Shown: piece by piece, positions 36,287 to 46,606 of the stretch | Layout: each line of letters opens with the position of its first letter | Numbering within the stretch: the first letter of the stretch is position 1 | Assembly (NCBI GenBank): GCA_019802505.1 | Contig: JAFMOC010000019.1 | Span: 1,656,001 to 1,720,000 of the forward strand | DNA length: 64,000 nt | Reading direction: 5' to 3' | Origin: Corydoras sp. C115 | Lineage: Eukaryota > Chordata > Actinopteri > Siluriformes > Callichthyidae | Position numbers and translations under genes: made by a program | The notes under the pieces: generated by a model | Told to the model about the DNA's origin: nothing | Database searches by the model: none | The model's input: the letters and a program-made list of their open reading frames with translations, nothing else

Positions 36287-36612
36287 CATTCATTCATTAT
36301 CTTCTGCTTTATCCTCTAGTAGGGACGCGCGGGGGGGGGGTTTCCCATGCCCATCTAGGGGAGAACGTTTTGGGCGCTGGGCAGATAGACCCAGGACAGG
36401 GCGCCAATCCATCACTGGGCACACACTCACTCACACAGACACACTCTACATGGGGCAATTTGGAGAACTCAATTGACTTGATCCATGTTTTTAGACTGTG
36501 GAAGGAAACCGGAGAACCCGGAGGAAACCCACGCGGACACAGGGAGAACATGGAAACTCCACCCAGATGGGTATTCTAACCGGGAATCCCTAGCGCTGAG
36601 AGGAGAACGTCC
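36287..36612 (-). mobile_element. DANA-like SINE copy, head-truncated
   Basis: Minus-strand copy with an ATTC tail at the left and an internal poly-G run. It breaks off at GCTGAGAGGAGAACG where a V-SINE begins, so the tRNA-like 5' head is missing. Confidence 0.85.
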
Positions 36613-37110
36613 TGTTACATTTACATTACATTTGGTCATTTAGCAGATGCTTTTATCCAAAGCGACTTACAATGTTGGGCGGTATGGTGGTTTAGTGGTT
36701 TAGCATGTTCTCCTCTCAGCACTAGGGATTCCCGGTTTGAATCCCCATCTGGGTGGAGTTTCCATGCTCTCCCTGTGTCCGCGTGGGTTTCCTCCGGGTT
36801 CTCCGGTTTCCTCCCACAGTCCAAAAACATGGATCAAGTCAATTGAGTTCTGCAAATTGCCCCATATAGAGTGTGTATCTGCCCAGCGCCCGAAACATTC
36901 TCCCCTGGATGGGCATGGGGAATCCCCCCCCCCCCCGACACTAATATAGGATAAAGCGGAAGATAATGAATGGATGGACTTACAAGGTGAGCACGGGGTT
37001 AATCACAGCATCCCTGGAGCAATGAGGGTTAAGGATCTTGCTCAAGGATTTGAACCCACAACCTTCAGATTGATAACCCAACACCCTGACCACTGAGCTA
37101 CCACACCCTA
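36613..37110 (-). mobile_element. V-SINE interrupted by a DANA-like SINE
   Basis: The 3' tail (ATTTGGTCATTTAGCAGATG, TTTTATCCAAAGCGACTTAC) lies at about 36617-36672. The body and head (ACTTACAAGGTGAGCACGGG to ACTGAGCTACCACACCC) lie at 36977-37110. Together they make one reverse-oriented V-SINE split by the SINE at 36676-36976. Confidence 0.85.
36676..36976 (+). mobile_element. DANA-like SINE nested in a V-SINE
   Basis: Plus-strand copy from GGGCGGTATGGTGG to the tail GAATGGATG, with a small internal deletion (the GTGTGCCCAGCGAT part). GACTTACAA occurs at 36664-36672 and 36977-36985, the target duplication within the V-SINE. Confidence 0.88.
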
Positions 37111-37125
37111 GTTTTGTTAGTCCGC

Positions 37126-37465
37126 TGTTGGTTCTCCGTCTCTATTGATCAGCACCATCACAGAACAGGTCTGATTTGGGTGGTGGATTGTTTATTGTCA
37201 GTTCTGCAGTGACACTGATGTGGTGAGGGGGTTTTAGTGCAGCAGTGCTGCTGGACTTTCATTTCTCCACCTCAGGGACACTGCTGGGATAGGAGTGGGA
37301 CAGATGGACTACAGTGTGGAACTGTAGGACTACAAATTCCATCTTTACATTAAATGGACCAGAGAACATGGGCAATAAGTGGAGCAAAAAGGGGGCGTGG
37401 CCACACGTTTGACAGGTACAGTAGGTGGTAGGTGAGTCTATGTAATGCCGTGATACTAACACAGT
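37126..37465 (+). repeat. Dispersed hairpin-type teleost element, copy 1
   Basis: Contains TTCTGCAGTGACACTGATGT, GTGCAGCAGTGCTGCTGGAC, CAGATGGACTACAGTGTGGA and AAGTGGAGCAAAAAGGGGG. The same order is found at 62455-62790. A familiar high-copy fish repeat that I cannot assign to a named family. Confidence 0.65.
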
Positions 37466-37599
37466 GGAGGTGTGGTGTGTGCTTTTACTGAGAGAGTCAC
37501 ACAGCGGTGCGCCACCTAAAACTGTCCAGCCACCGGCATCCCGTCAGCCACTGCGGAAAGATTAAAGGAGGACTGACACTGATAGCAAAAAGGTTTCAT

Positions 37600-37716
37600 C
37601 ATGGCATGTTCTCCTCTGAGGTAGGGAATTATCAACTTAATGGTTTCCATGTTCTCCCCTAGAATTTGTTACTACGGAACTATCCAAAAAGTGGATCATC
37701 TGAGTGCATATAGAGT

Positions 37717-37758
<42 letters not shown>

Positions 37759-37830
37759 TGGGTGTATGTGTGGGGGGTTCTCCCCTGGAGGGGGGGGTGG
37801 GGGGGGGGGGGTCAGAGATTTACCTCATTA
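37600..37830 (+). repeat. Decayed DANA-like SINE with internal GT and G expansions
   Basis: TGTTCTCCTCTGAGGTAGGG, TTTCCATGTTCTCCCC, CATATAGAGTGTGTCTGTG and CCTGGGTGTATGTG keep SINE order. The internal GTGTGAGTGAG part has grown to a GT repeat (about 37721-37755), and the TTCTCCCCTGGATGGG part to a poly-G run (about 37783-37811). Confidence 0.65.
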
Positions 37831-37884
37831 ACCGGTGAGTTTACGCTTCTATATGCGATGACGTTAAGAAAATTATATCAGTTA

Positions 37885-37898
37885 CCGCTAGAGGGCAG
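37885..37898 (+). promoter_or_regulatory. CTCF-like motif
   Basis: CCGCTAGAGGGCAG fits the CTCF core CC(A/G)SYAGRKGGCAS at every constrained position I can recall. It lies between the gpi and garre1 promoters. Motif match only. Confidence 0.35.
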
Positions 37899-38035
37899 AA
37901 TAACCAAAAAAGACAGTACTAGTTAATCACTGTCATTACATTACATTATTTTAATTAATTAATAAATAAACATGCATTTATTATTCTTAGTTTGTTTTTA
38001 ATTTCATTATATTAAAACAACCCATTATTCTTTCA

Positions 38036-38092
38036 TTAAATCTTCCGCTTTATCCTCTATTATGGGTCGTGGTGGGGTTCCCCATGCCCATC
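38036..38092 (-). repeat. DANA-like SINE tail fragment
   Basis: ATCTTCCGCTTTATCCTCTA to CCCCATGCCCATCC, the 3' part only, broken off just before the next full copy. Confidence 0.8.
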
Positions 38093-38098
38093 CTTTTT

Positions 38099-38443
38099 CA
38101 TTCATTCATTATCTTCCGCTTTATCCTCTATTAGGGTCGTGGTGGGGTTCCCCATGCCCATCCAGGGGAGAACTTTTCGGGCACTGGGCAGATACACCCA
38201 GGACAGGGCGCCAATCTATCGCTGGGCACACACTCACTCACACAGACACACTCTATATGGGGCAATTTGGAGAACTTAATTGACTTGCTCCATGTTTTTG
38301 GAATGTGGGAGGAAACCGGAGAACCTGGAGGAAACCCACGCAGACACGGGGAGAACATGGAAACTCCACCCAGATGGGGATTCGAACCAGGAATCCCTAG
38401 TACTGAGAGGAGAACATGCTAACCACTAAGCCACCGTGCTGCC
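38099..38443 (-). mobile_element. DANA-like SINE copy
   Basis: Full minus-strand copy with an (ATTC)n tail on the left and head GCCACCGTGCTGCC on the right, next to a second 3' fragment of the same family. Confidence 0.9.
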
Positions 38444-38538
38444 ACACATACATCCCACAATATAAATGCATAATTGCACAATACAATATGCACATCAACA
38501 CTATTGTCCATTACTTGAATGTATTTATGTGCATTGTG

Positions 38539-38846
38539 GATGGCCCGGTGGCTTAGTGGTTTAGCATGTTCTCCTCTCAGCACTAGGGATTCCCAGTTCG
38601 AATCCCCATCTGGGTGGAGTTTCCATATTCTCCCCGTGGGTTTCCTCCGGGTTCTCCGGTTTCCTCCCACAGTCCAAAAACATGGATCAAGTCAATTGAG
38701 TTCTCCAAATTGCCCCATATAGAGTGTGTCTGTGTGTGTGAGTGTGTGCCCAGAGATAGATTGGCGCCCTGTCCTGGGAAACGTTCTCCCCTGGATGGTC
38801 ATGGGCATGGGCACCCCCCCCCTAGTAGAGGATAAAGCGGAAGATA
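38539..38846 (+). mobile_element. DANA-like SINE copy giving rise to a GGAT array
   Basis: Plus-strand copy from GATGGCCCGGTGGCTTAG to AAAGCGGAAGATAATG. Its tail repeat is GGAT instead of GAAT and runs without a break into the array at 38847-39562. The upstream target duplication ATGTGCATTGTG is at 38527-38538; its partner lies beyond the array at 39563-39574. Confidence 0.92.
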
Positions 38847-39562
38847 ATGGATGGATGGATGGATGAGTGGATGGATGGATGGATGGATGAATGGATGGAT
38901 GGGTGGGTGGATGGATGTGTGGATGGGTGGATGGATGGATGGGTGGATGGGTGGGTGGGTGGATGGATGTGTGGATGGGTGGATGGATGGATGTGTGGAT
39001 GGATGGGTGGATGTGTGGATGGGTGGATGGATGGATGAGTGGATGGATGGGTGTATGGATGGGTGGATGAGTGGATGGATGGATGGGTGGATGAGTGGAT
39101 GTGTGGATGGGTGGATGGATGGATGGATGGATGGGTGGGTGGATGGATGGATGAGTGGATGGATGGATGGTTGGGTGAATGGTTAGGTGGATGGATGGAT
39201 GGATGAATGTGTGGATGGGTGGATGGATGGATGGGTGGATGGATGGATGGGTGGATGGATGGATGGATGAGTGGATGGATGGATGGGTGGATGGATGTGT
39301 GGATGGGTGGGTGGATGGATGAGTGGATGGATGGATGAGTGGATGGATGGATGATGAGTGGATGGATGAGTGGATGGATGGATGGATGGATGGATGGATG
39401 GATGTGTGGATGAGTGGATGGATGGATGGATGAGTGGATGGATGGATGGGATGGATGGATGGATGGGTGGATGGATGGATGGATGAGTGGATGGATGGAT
39501 GGGTGGATGGATGGATGTGTGGATGGGTGGGTGGATGGATGAGTGGATGGATGAGTGGATGG
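38847..39562. repeat. (GGAT)n array with GTGGAT and GAGTGGAT variants
   Basis: About 716 bp of GGAT tetranucleotides with GGGT, GAGT and GTGT variants. It forms the expanded tail of the preceding SINE. Long open frames on both strands (His-Pro-Ser-Ile or Trp-Met-Asp-Gly) are repeat artefacts. Confidence 0.97.
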
Positions 39563-39574
39563 ATGTGCATTGTG

Positions 39575-40360
39575 TCTCCAAACGCGTGGAAACAAAAGTG
39601 TTTGCAGACGAGTCTTCGGCCGCTGATCGCAGGCAGGAGGCTTTTATTTTGAAGCCGCGGCGGCGGTGTGTTGGTCGGAGGCTGGTTGTGGTGGCTGCGC
39701 TGTCAGAGGGAGGGCGACGCTGGAGCTGCTGCTGCCCGATGCCGTTTGTTTGTGTGCGGGGTTCAGTCATCACGACGCCGGGCGCTATGCACCGTCATCT
39801 CGGTTCGGCCGGTTCCTGATGCAGCGCAGCGCGGACACGCAGCGCAGGGTGTAAGTTGTCGTCGCGGCGCGGCGGGGGCGCGGTGCGGTGCGGTGCGGCG
39901 GGGCTGCGGGCTGCGGGCTCCGGGCGAACGCTCGCTGTGGAGAGAACCAGTACTGCTGCTAACCTGCTACCACAGGCAGCGCTGTTTTCCACACGCCTAT
40001 TCCGTCAGGTCCCACCCCCTGACACCGGATTGGCTCGTAGGCTAGATTTACAAGAATGCTCCAATCCGCGCAGTTCTCTAAATGCCAGACTAACCAATCC
40101 CCGCAGCGGAGGCGGAATCTGTCTGAATACGGGTGGGAAGGATAACGCCTATAGGGTAACATTAGTTCATGTTCGCTGCTGAGCGAACCGAACTCAGCGA
40201 TCGTTTAACAAACGAGGAATTAAAGCGATTCCTGATATAAAAATAAGTAAATAAAGCGGGTTATTAACACAGCGCGGCGTGCGCGGTTAGTCACGACCCA
40301 TTAGAGCGGCCGCCGTGTTGAACGTTAGCGGGGAATCCGATTAATGACATAATGTGGAAA
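39575..40360 (+). promoter_or_regulatory. garre1: GC-rich island, probable garre1 promoter and untranslated first exon
   Basis: Strongly GC- and CpG-rich, with GCGGCGGCG runs, GCGCGGCGGGG near 39870 and a GCGGCCGC site near 40306. A good splice donor, GTGTAAGT, places a possible exon end at 39850 with the intron starting at 39851. The next supported exon on this strand begins at 59973 and leads into the garre1 coding exon, so this island is the natural promoter candidate. Exon 1 limits are inferred; no transcript evidence is available. Confidence 0.45.
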
Positions 40361-40529
40361 CTATGTGAGAGAGCCGGTGCAGGTATCAGCCCGCGAGTTA
40401 CCGCCAGCACAACCGCTGAGTGCAGGGCTCCATCCGCAGAACCAACTCCGAAAGTTCCCTGCAGGTCCGAGTTCAGAACCACTCCCTCAGTCTGCAGAGA
40501 AAACTCCGAATAAAAGCCCAGAAACACCG
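40361..40529. other. Lead-in to the minisatellite
   Basis: Moderately GC-rich sequence from the CpG island into the tandem array. An open frame starting at 40365 runs into the array but has no recognisable homologue. Confidence 0.5.
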
Positions 40530-41845
40530 ACAGCACTGCGTTCACACAGTCAGTCCACATCAGCCCACAGGGTAAACCCCAGAAACACCGACAGCACTGC
40601 GTTCACACATTCAGCCAACATCAGTCCACAGGGTAAACCCCAGAAACACCGACAGCACTGCGTTCACACATTCAACCAACATCAGCCAACATCAGTCCAC
40701 ACCAACCAACATCAACCAACATCATTACACATCATCCCAGAGTGTAAACCCCAGAAACACCGACAGCACTGCGTTCACACATTCAGCCAACATCAGTCCA
40801 CATCAGTCCACAGGGTGAACCTCAGAAACACCGACAGCACTGCGTTCACACATTCAACCAACATCAGTCCACATCAGCCAACATCAGTCCACATCAGTCC
40901 ACAGGGTAAACCTCAGAAACACCAACAGCACTGCGTTCACACATTCAACCAACATCAGTCCACATCAGCCAACATCAGTCCACATCAGTCCACAGGGTAA
41001 ACCTCAGAAACACCGACAGCACTGCGTTCACACATTCAACCAACATCAGCCAACATCAGTCCACATCATCCCAGAGTGTAAACCCCAGAAACACCGACAG
41101 CACTGCGTTCACACATTCAACCAACATCAGCCAACATCAGTCCACAGGGTAAACCTCAGAAACACCGACAGCACTGCGTTCACACATTCAACCAACATCA
41201 GTCCACATCAGCCAACATCAGTCCACATCAGTCCACAGGGTAAACCTCAGAAACACCAACAGCACTGCGTTCACACATTCAACCAACATCAGTCCACATC
41301 AGCCAACATCAGTCCACATCAGTCCACAGGGTAAACCTCAGAAACACCGACAGCACTGCGTTCACACATTCAACCAACATCAGCCAACATCAGTCCACAG
41401 GGTAAACCTCAGAAACACCGACAGCACTGCGTTCACACATTCAACCAACATCAGCCAACATTAGTCCAGAGGGTAAACCCCAGAAATACCGACAGCACTT
41501 CGTTCACACATTCACCAACATCAGTCCACATCAGTCCACAGGGTGAACCTCAGAAACACCAACAGCACTGCGTTCACACTGCACATCATCCTCACAATCA
41601 CCCAACATCAGTCCAGAGGGTAAACCCCAGAAACACCGACAGCACTGCGTTCACACATTCAACCAACATCAGTCCACAGGGTGAACCTCAGAAACCCAAC
41701 AGCACTGCGTTCACACATTCAACAAACATCAGCCAACATCAGTCCAGAGGGTGAACCTCAGAAACCCAACAGCACTGCGTTCACACTGCACATCACCCTC
41801 ACATCAGCCCAGAGGGTAAACCTCAGAAACCCACCGGTTTACAAT
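40530..41845. repeat. Minisatellite of about 60-95 bp units
   Basis: About 17 units built on CAGAAACACCGACAGCACTG, CGTTCACACATTCAACCAAC, ATCAGTCCACAGGGTAAACC. Units differ in how many ATCAGTCCAC/ATCAGCCAAC subrepeats they contain. Divergence grows toward the right end. Lies just inside the probable garre1 first intron. Confidence 0.93.
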
Positions 41846-41868
41846 TATTTGCTGCTGTTTTAATCTCA

Positions 41869-42222
41869 GACGGCACAGTGTTTTAGTGTTTAGCATGTTC
41901 TCCTCTCAACGTTAGGGATTCCCGGTTCGAATCCCCATCTGGGTGGAGTTTCCATGTTCTCCCCGTGTCCATGTGGGTTTCCTCCAGGTTCTCCGGTTTC
42001 CTTTCACAGTCCAAAAACATGGATCAAGTCGATTGAGTTCTCCAAATTGCCCCATATAGAGTGTGTCTGTGTGAGTGAGTGTGTGCCCAGCAATGGATTG
42101 GCGCCCTGTCCTGGGTGTATCTGCCCAGCGCCCAAAACGTTCTCCCCTGGATGGGCATGGGGAACCCCCCTTCCCCCCGCGACCCTAATATAGGATAAAG
42201 TGAAAGATAATGGATGGATGGA
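41869..42222 (+). mobile_element. DANA-like SINE copy
   Basis: Plus-strand copy flanked by a perfect 13-bp direct repeat TGTTTTAATCTCA (41856-41868 and 42223-42235). It ends in (GGAT)3 and sits at the end of the minisatellite. Confidence 0.93.
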
Positions 42223-42235
42223 TGTTTTAATCTCA

Positions 42236-42555
42236 CTTAAAGCCAAGACTTTGCACAGGGCAGTGAAATCCCTTCAGCTGGTTGTATTTTTAGGTTTCCG
42301 GACAAACCAGGTACAGAAATGGGGCTTGTTTTCTTATAGAACCCTTTTGCTATTATATCTTTTGTTCTTTTCTTTTTGTTGTCGTCTGATCTTACTCGTT
42401 TATTATTTTTTTGCGTGGTTACCCACTTCAGTGTGTGCATTGTTTTCATCTGCGTGTTCTTACCATATAGACGCATTTTGTACTTCTGTAATTACGCACT
42501 GTTTCTCTTCTTACTGTGTGACTCTTGATTTAGTTTTATTCTCATAATGGTCAGA
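42236..42555. other. Unassigned intronic stretch
   Basis: T-rich sequence inside the probable garre1 intron 1. An open frame of about 115 codons crosses it but lacks any recognisable homology or coding bias. Confidence 0.5.
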
Positions 42556-43080
42556 ACCACCACAAAGCGGGGGGTATTCAGATGGTCGATGATTCTGCAC
42601 TGCAGTGGGACACGGTGACATGATGTTGTGATAGTATGAGTGGATCAGACACGGCAGTGCTGCTGGGTTTGAACACTGTGTCCACTGACTCTACACTCTA
42701 TTAGAAACATCTACCTTATTGCTCCACCTTGCTGATGTGAAATCAGAGACAATTATTTTGTTGTTTATCATCCTGTAATTCTTCATCACTATGGACACTG
42801 CCTATGAGATGCTAGGGGCAAGACATGTTTTGTGGATTATAATTGTACACAGTAATAATGTAGTGCTGAGAATTGTCCACCTTCCAACTAAAAGCTGCGC
42901 TGTGGGGGATTCTGAGGTCCTGATCACTGGGATGGTGTGCACAGTAATGTAGTGGACTGCTTCTGGTGTAAATATGTGTGTATATTTTTTGTTTTGTTCT
43001 CCATATGCTGTGAAGATCGTCTGTGCTCTGTGTTCATACTGTATTTCATCTGACTGATAAGAGTCTAAAGTATTCCACAC
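42556..43080 (+). repeat. Hairpin-type teleost element, long diverged copy
   Basis: CCACCACAAAGCGGGGGGTA, GAGTGGATCAGACACGGCAG, GTGCTGCTGGGTTTGAACAC, CTCTATTAGAAACATCTACC and GAGGTCCTGATCACTGGGAT match the long form of a widespread fish repeat that I recall. Diverged. Confidence 0.55.
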
Positions 43081-44160
43081 ATGCTGAACAGATTTGTGTC
43101 TGAGGTTTTGGCCGACAGCGGCTTGATTCCAGAATTTGGAATCGTTTGAAAACTTACAAATTGGCTCATATTATAAGTGAAGTTCTTGTTTTGATGAATT
43201 CAGTTCTGTAACCTTAAAAAAAACCTGCGACCGTCGCAAATATCACGATTGACTTTGGCCGACTGTGCGTCTGAAATGAAAGTGTTTGGGACTCACTCTG
43301 AAAATGTGTGTTTTTGCACTTTACTTCTGCTGTTATTTGAGTTGAGTCATGAATTGCGGTGCTCGGCTGGTGATTGGTTAGTCCGGCTGTAGGGGGTGTT
43401 TGAGAAATGCTGGCGTGCTCCAGTCCGGCACACACACTGCAGACGTGAGGATCTGTTTTTAGGGTGCTTTAAAGACTGTATTAATAGCTTGCTAAAACTG
43501 TGATACCTTGGGTGGTGCGGAGTTTCGGTGAAACCTGACTGACTGCACTTCCTGTAACTCTGCAGATTGTTTAGATAAATCCTGAAGACATCATGACATC
43601 TGAGGCTTTTTAAACCTTAGTTCATGTGACCTCTTCATAGATCAACTTTGAGAAAATCTTAATGGAAAGTGAAACTCCACAGAGGGTAAGTGAACCAGTC
43701 ACTTTGGACCTTTGATTATATCCAACCCATTAATGCACTATTTCCATATAGAATCAGCACTGACATTATCAGAAGTTAAAAATGGAATGGTTTTACATCT
43801 TACTTGTAACTTCTGTGTGTGATTCTCATTCAGATAATTTGTTTTTCAGATTTGGTGCAACATTAACTTTAGTTTTCCACTCTTCTAACTTCTTAATTAT
43901 TTGTTTTTGTCTCATTATTTCAGATCGTTAAAGTGACACTAATATTCATAGAACAATGTTAGTGATTCACCAATGACCGTATCTAAAAGGTTTGAGTAAT
44001 TAAATATGGCTTAATATTAATATAATACTTAAATATAACACAGTAAATGCTGTAGAATTACAATCATATTCCCTTTTTTATTTTTGTACATATAGCTTAA
44101 CTAAACAACGAACATCTGCTATATTTACAACTACATTGATGTAACTGAAATGTTCGTGTT
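43081..44160. other. Unassigned intronic stretch
   Basis: AT-rich with no recognised exon, RNA or repeat family. Part of the probable garre1 intron 1. Confidence 0.5.
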
Positions 44161-44700
44161 AATGGATTTCTGACCAAAAGTTTTCAGACTGACACAAATA
44201 TTTTATTTTTATAAAAGGTTAGAGGATTCCATGTAACGAGATCTTTTTGTCAGATGGCTTTATAAAGATGTTCTTAGATGGTTTTAGTCACCGATTCAAT
44301 ATTGACTTCTGTAATTCACTCTGACCAACTGCATATCAGCTACTAAACCAAATCCTGACTGATGGTAACTCAATCTTGCATAATTAGTGCATGGAGGTTA
44401 TCACACTTTCTGTTTATAATTGTTCACCTGCTTTTTAAAAATTGATCAGAGGTTTTTAGTAGGCTTGAGGTCTGGAGAGTTTCCAGGAAATCAACCCCAA
44501 ATTTCATAGTTTTGTCCACAGAGACGGAGTTATCACTTGATAACAAACGTGATCATGTTTCTTCATCCTATCCCATCTTTTTTGCACCATCCGTCGTAGT
44601 CAAGTTTGGAAATTCCCATCTCAAATAACAAACAGCAAAATACGTCATGCACAATCTGACGGCAATAAATACCGGTTTATACAGCTGTATTGTCTTGACC
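44160..44700 (-). mobile_element. Decayed Tc1/mariner-like relic
   Basis: ACCAAAAGTTTTCAGACTGA and CACAAATATTTTATTTT resemble the terminal sequence of a common fish Tc1-like element. GGCTTGAGGTCTGGAGAGTT followed by TCCAGGAAATCAACCCC resembles its transposase gene read antisense. The recall is from memory. Many stops and indels; not functional. Confidence 0.45.
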
Positions 44701-44729
44701 ACATGAGCTCATCATGTTTACTTTATTCA

Positions 44730-45200
44730 GTAGAAGTCCATAATGAGTGCCATTGTGGTCATCCACTGTTGTAGCCCATCTGCCTCAAGGTTTTCCACAT
44801 TGTGCATTTTGAGACTTCAAGTTGCTGTCGCCTTTGTTTCAGGTCATATTATTCTGTCTGGAATCATTGATGCGTTTTAGTCCTCTAAACTAACACTCAC
44901 GTACTTTTCTGAGTGAATTCAGTGAACTGTAATGTGTAAATGTCTCATGGGATCAGCAGCTGTAGAGAACCCCATATCACCCAGTCTGGCACCAACAATC
45001 ATGCCACTGTTAAAATCATTATCCCTTCTCCGTTAGATGATGTTAGATTTGATTTGTCCTCGTGATTGCATGATTTGTGTTGTACTGCTGCCATGTCATC
45101 ATCTGATAATGTCATTAAGTTATATGACCTGTTGAGAGCGTTTCGTTAAGTCTTTCTTATTAACTGTATTCAGTCAGAACTCTCATCCTCACTCACAGGT
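44730..45200 (+). mobile_element. Decayed high-copy teleost DNA element
   Basis: TTGTAGCCCATCTGCCTCAA followed by GGTTTTCCACATTGTGC, then ACCCAGTCTGGCACCAACAA and TCATGCCACTG, are landmark segments of a widespread fish repeat that I recall. Large parts are lost. Confidence 0.5.
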
Positions 45201-46175
45201 CCATTAAACGGGGCGTCATCCGTCATTGTCAAATACTGAAAGTACATTATTTACTTAATCCCAGTGACAGCATAACATAATTATTTATGGCCTGACATCT
45301 TTTCATCACTGTCCTTATGAATATCATAATTAATTTAAAGGTAAATACAGTTTAAAAGTCCCCTTACTGTAGCTGTGTTCTTTTTTTTTTTTTTTGGTTT
45401 TGAAGCTCTCTGGCTGCAGACCGAGAGGCTCTCAGCATTGTAGTGAGCTTGTTGAATTGAGCTCTTTGGCGACGCTCTCTTCTTGCTGAGGTCATGTGGA
45501 ATGTATTTCCTGTTTGGGTCCCTTCAGTTTGGTAATGAAAGAGAGAAAAAGCCATGACTTGTGACTGAATTCATGCCAGTTTAATAATAAATGATTCTGT
45601 TTGAAGTCTATGCTAAATGAAAATCTGATTTCTAAAGAAGACTTATCTTATCATTTAACAAAGCTCCTCTCTTTTTAGTTTAAATACACATTATTTAAGA
45701 ATTAACCAGAGAACAGGGTTTCACCTGATGTGAAGAAGATGAGAAGGAGGAGCACTTTTTAAAAATACATTTCCTCCCTTATTTTTGTCAATTTGAACAT
45801 GAGTGAGTTGAACCCTGGCTTGCTGATCATAGTCTTTGTAAATTAAGTTTTAAAAAGGTTTTATACTCTGACATTCCTAATCAGCCCAAAAAATTCACTA
45901 AGTTTTTTATTTATTTATTTATTTATTATTTTTTTTAAATTGTAACTTGCTAAAAACAGCAGTTTGCTGATGGTGGAGGGTTTTCATGTTGGGTCCGTTT
46001 CCTGTCCGGAGGATCTGAATGGAAAGATTGAGTCATTACGTCTGAGTGACGTATTAATTTAGATCTTAAATTAGCAGAAATGCTCAATTGTATAAGAACA
46101 AACATTTTTGGGAAGTCCTCGTGGCCAATTACACAAACAAAATGATCAATGTGGCCTTTATACAAAAGTTTAGAC

Positions 46176-46180
<5 letters not shown>
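45201..46180. other. Unassigned intronic stretch
   Basis: AT-rich with T- and A-homopolymer runs. No recognised feature. Confidence 0.5.
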
Positions 46181-46208
<28 letters not shown>

Positions 46209-46606
46209 TTCATTCATTCATTCATTCATTCATTCATTCATTCATTATCTCCCACTTTATCCTTGACTAGGGTCGCGGTGGGGATCCCCATGCCCATCCA
46301 GGGGAGAACGTCTCAGGCGCTGGGCAGATAGACCCAGGACAGGGCGCCAATCCATCGCTGGGCACACACTCACTCACACAGACACACTCTATATGGGGCA
46401 ATTTGGAGAATTCAATTGACTTGATCCATGTTTTTGGACTGTGGGAGGAAACCGGAGAACCCGGAGGAAACCCACGCAGACACGGGGAGAACATGGAAAC
46501 TCCACCCAGATAGGGATTCGAACCGGGAATCCCTAGCGCTGAGAGGCGAACGTGCTAACCACTAAGCCACCGTGCCGCCCATTATTATTATTATTATTAT
46601 TATTAA
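46180..46606 (-). mobile_element. DANA-like SINE copy inside an (ATT)n microsatellite
   Basis: Full minus-strand SINE at 46207-46580 with a long (ATTC)n tail of about 10 units, flanked by (ATT)n on both sides (46180-46206 and 46581-46606). The SINE probably inserted into the ATT repeat. Confidence 0.9.

Noticed and set aside
34871..36293. Long minus-strand frames of Phe-Ile-Glu-Val/Leu-Leu-Arg-Cys repeats, up to 217 codons
   Set aside because: Pure products of a minisatellite whose unit lengths are multiples of three. No start context, splice structure or homologue.
38692..39773. Frames of 292, 257 and 196 codons rich in His-Pro-Ser-Ile, and Trp-Met-Asp-Gly on the other strand
   Set aside because: Translations of the GGAT array on both strands, joined to SINE sequence. 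Not genes.
40365..41000. 211-codon plus-strand frame
   Set aside because: Its sequence is the minisatellite read in one frame (QKHRQHCVHTF repeated). It is interrupted at the next unit-length change, and no homologue is known to me.
43214..43435. Short minus-strand frame in the garre1 intron
   Set aside because: No homology, no flanking splice sites that link to another exon, and typical length for chance frames in this composition.
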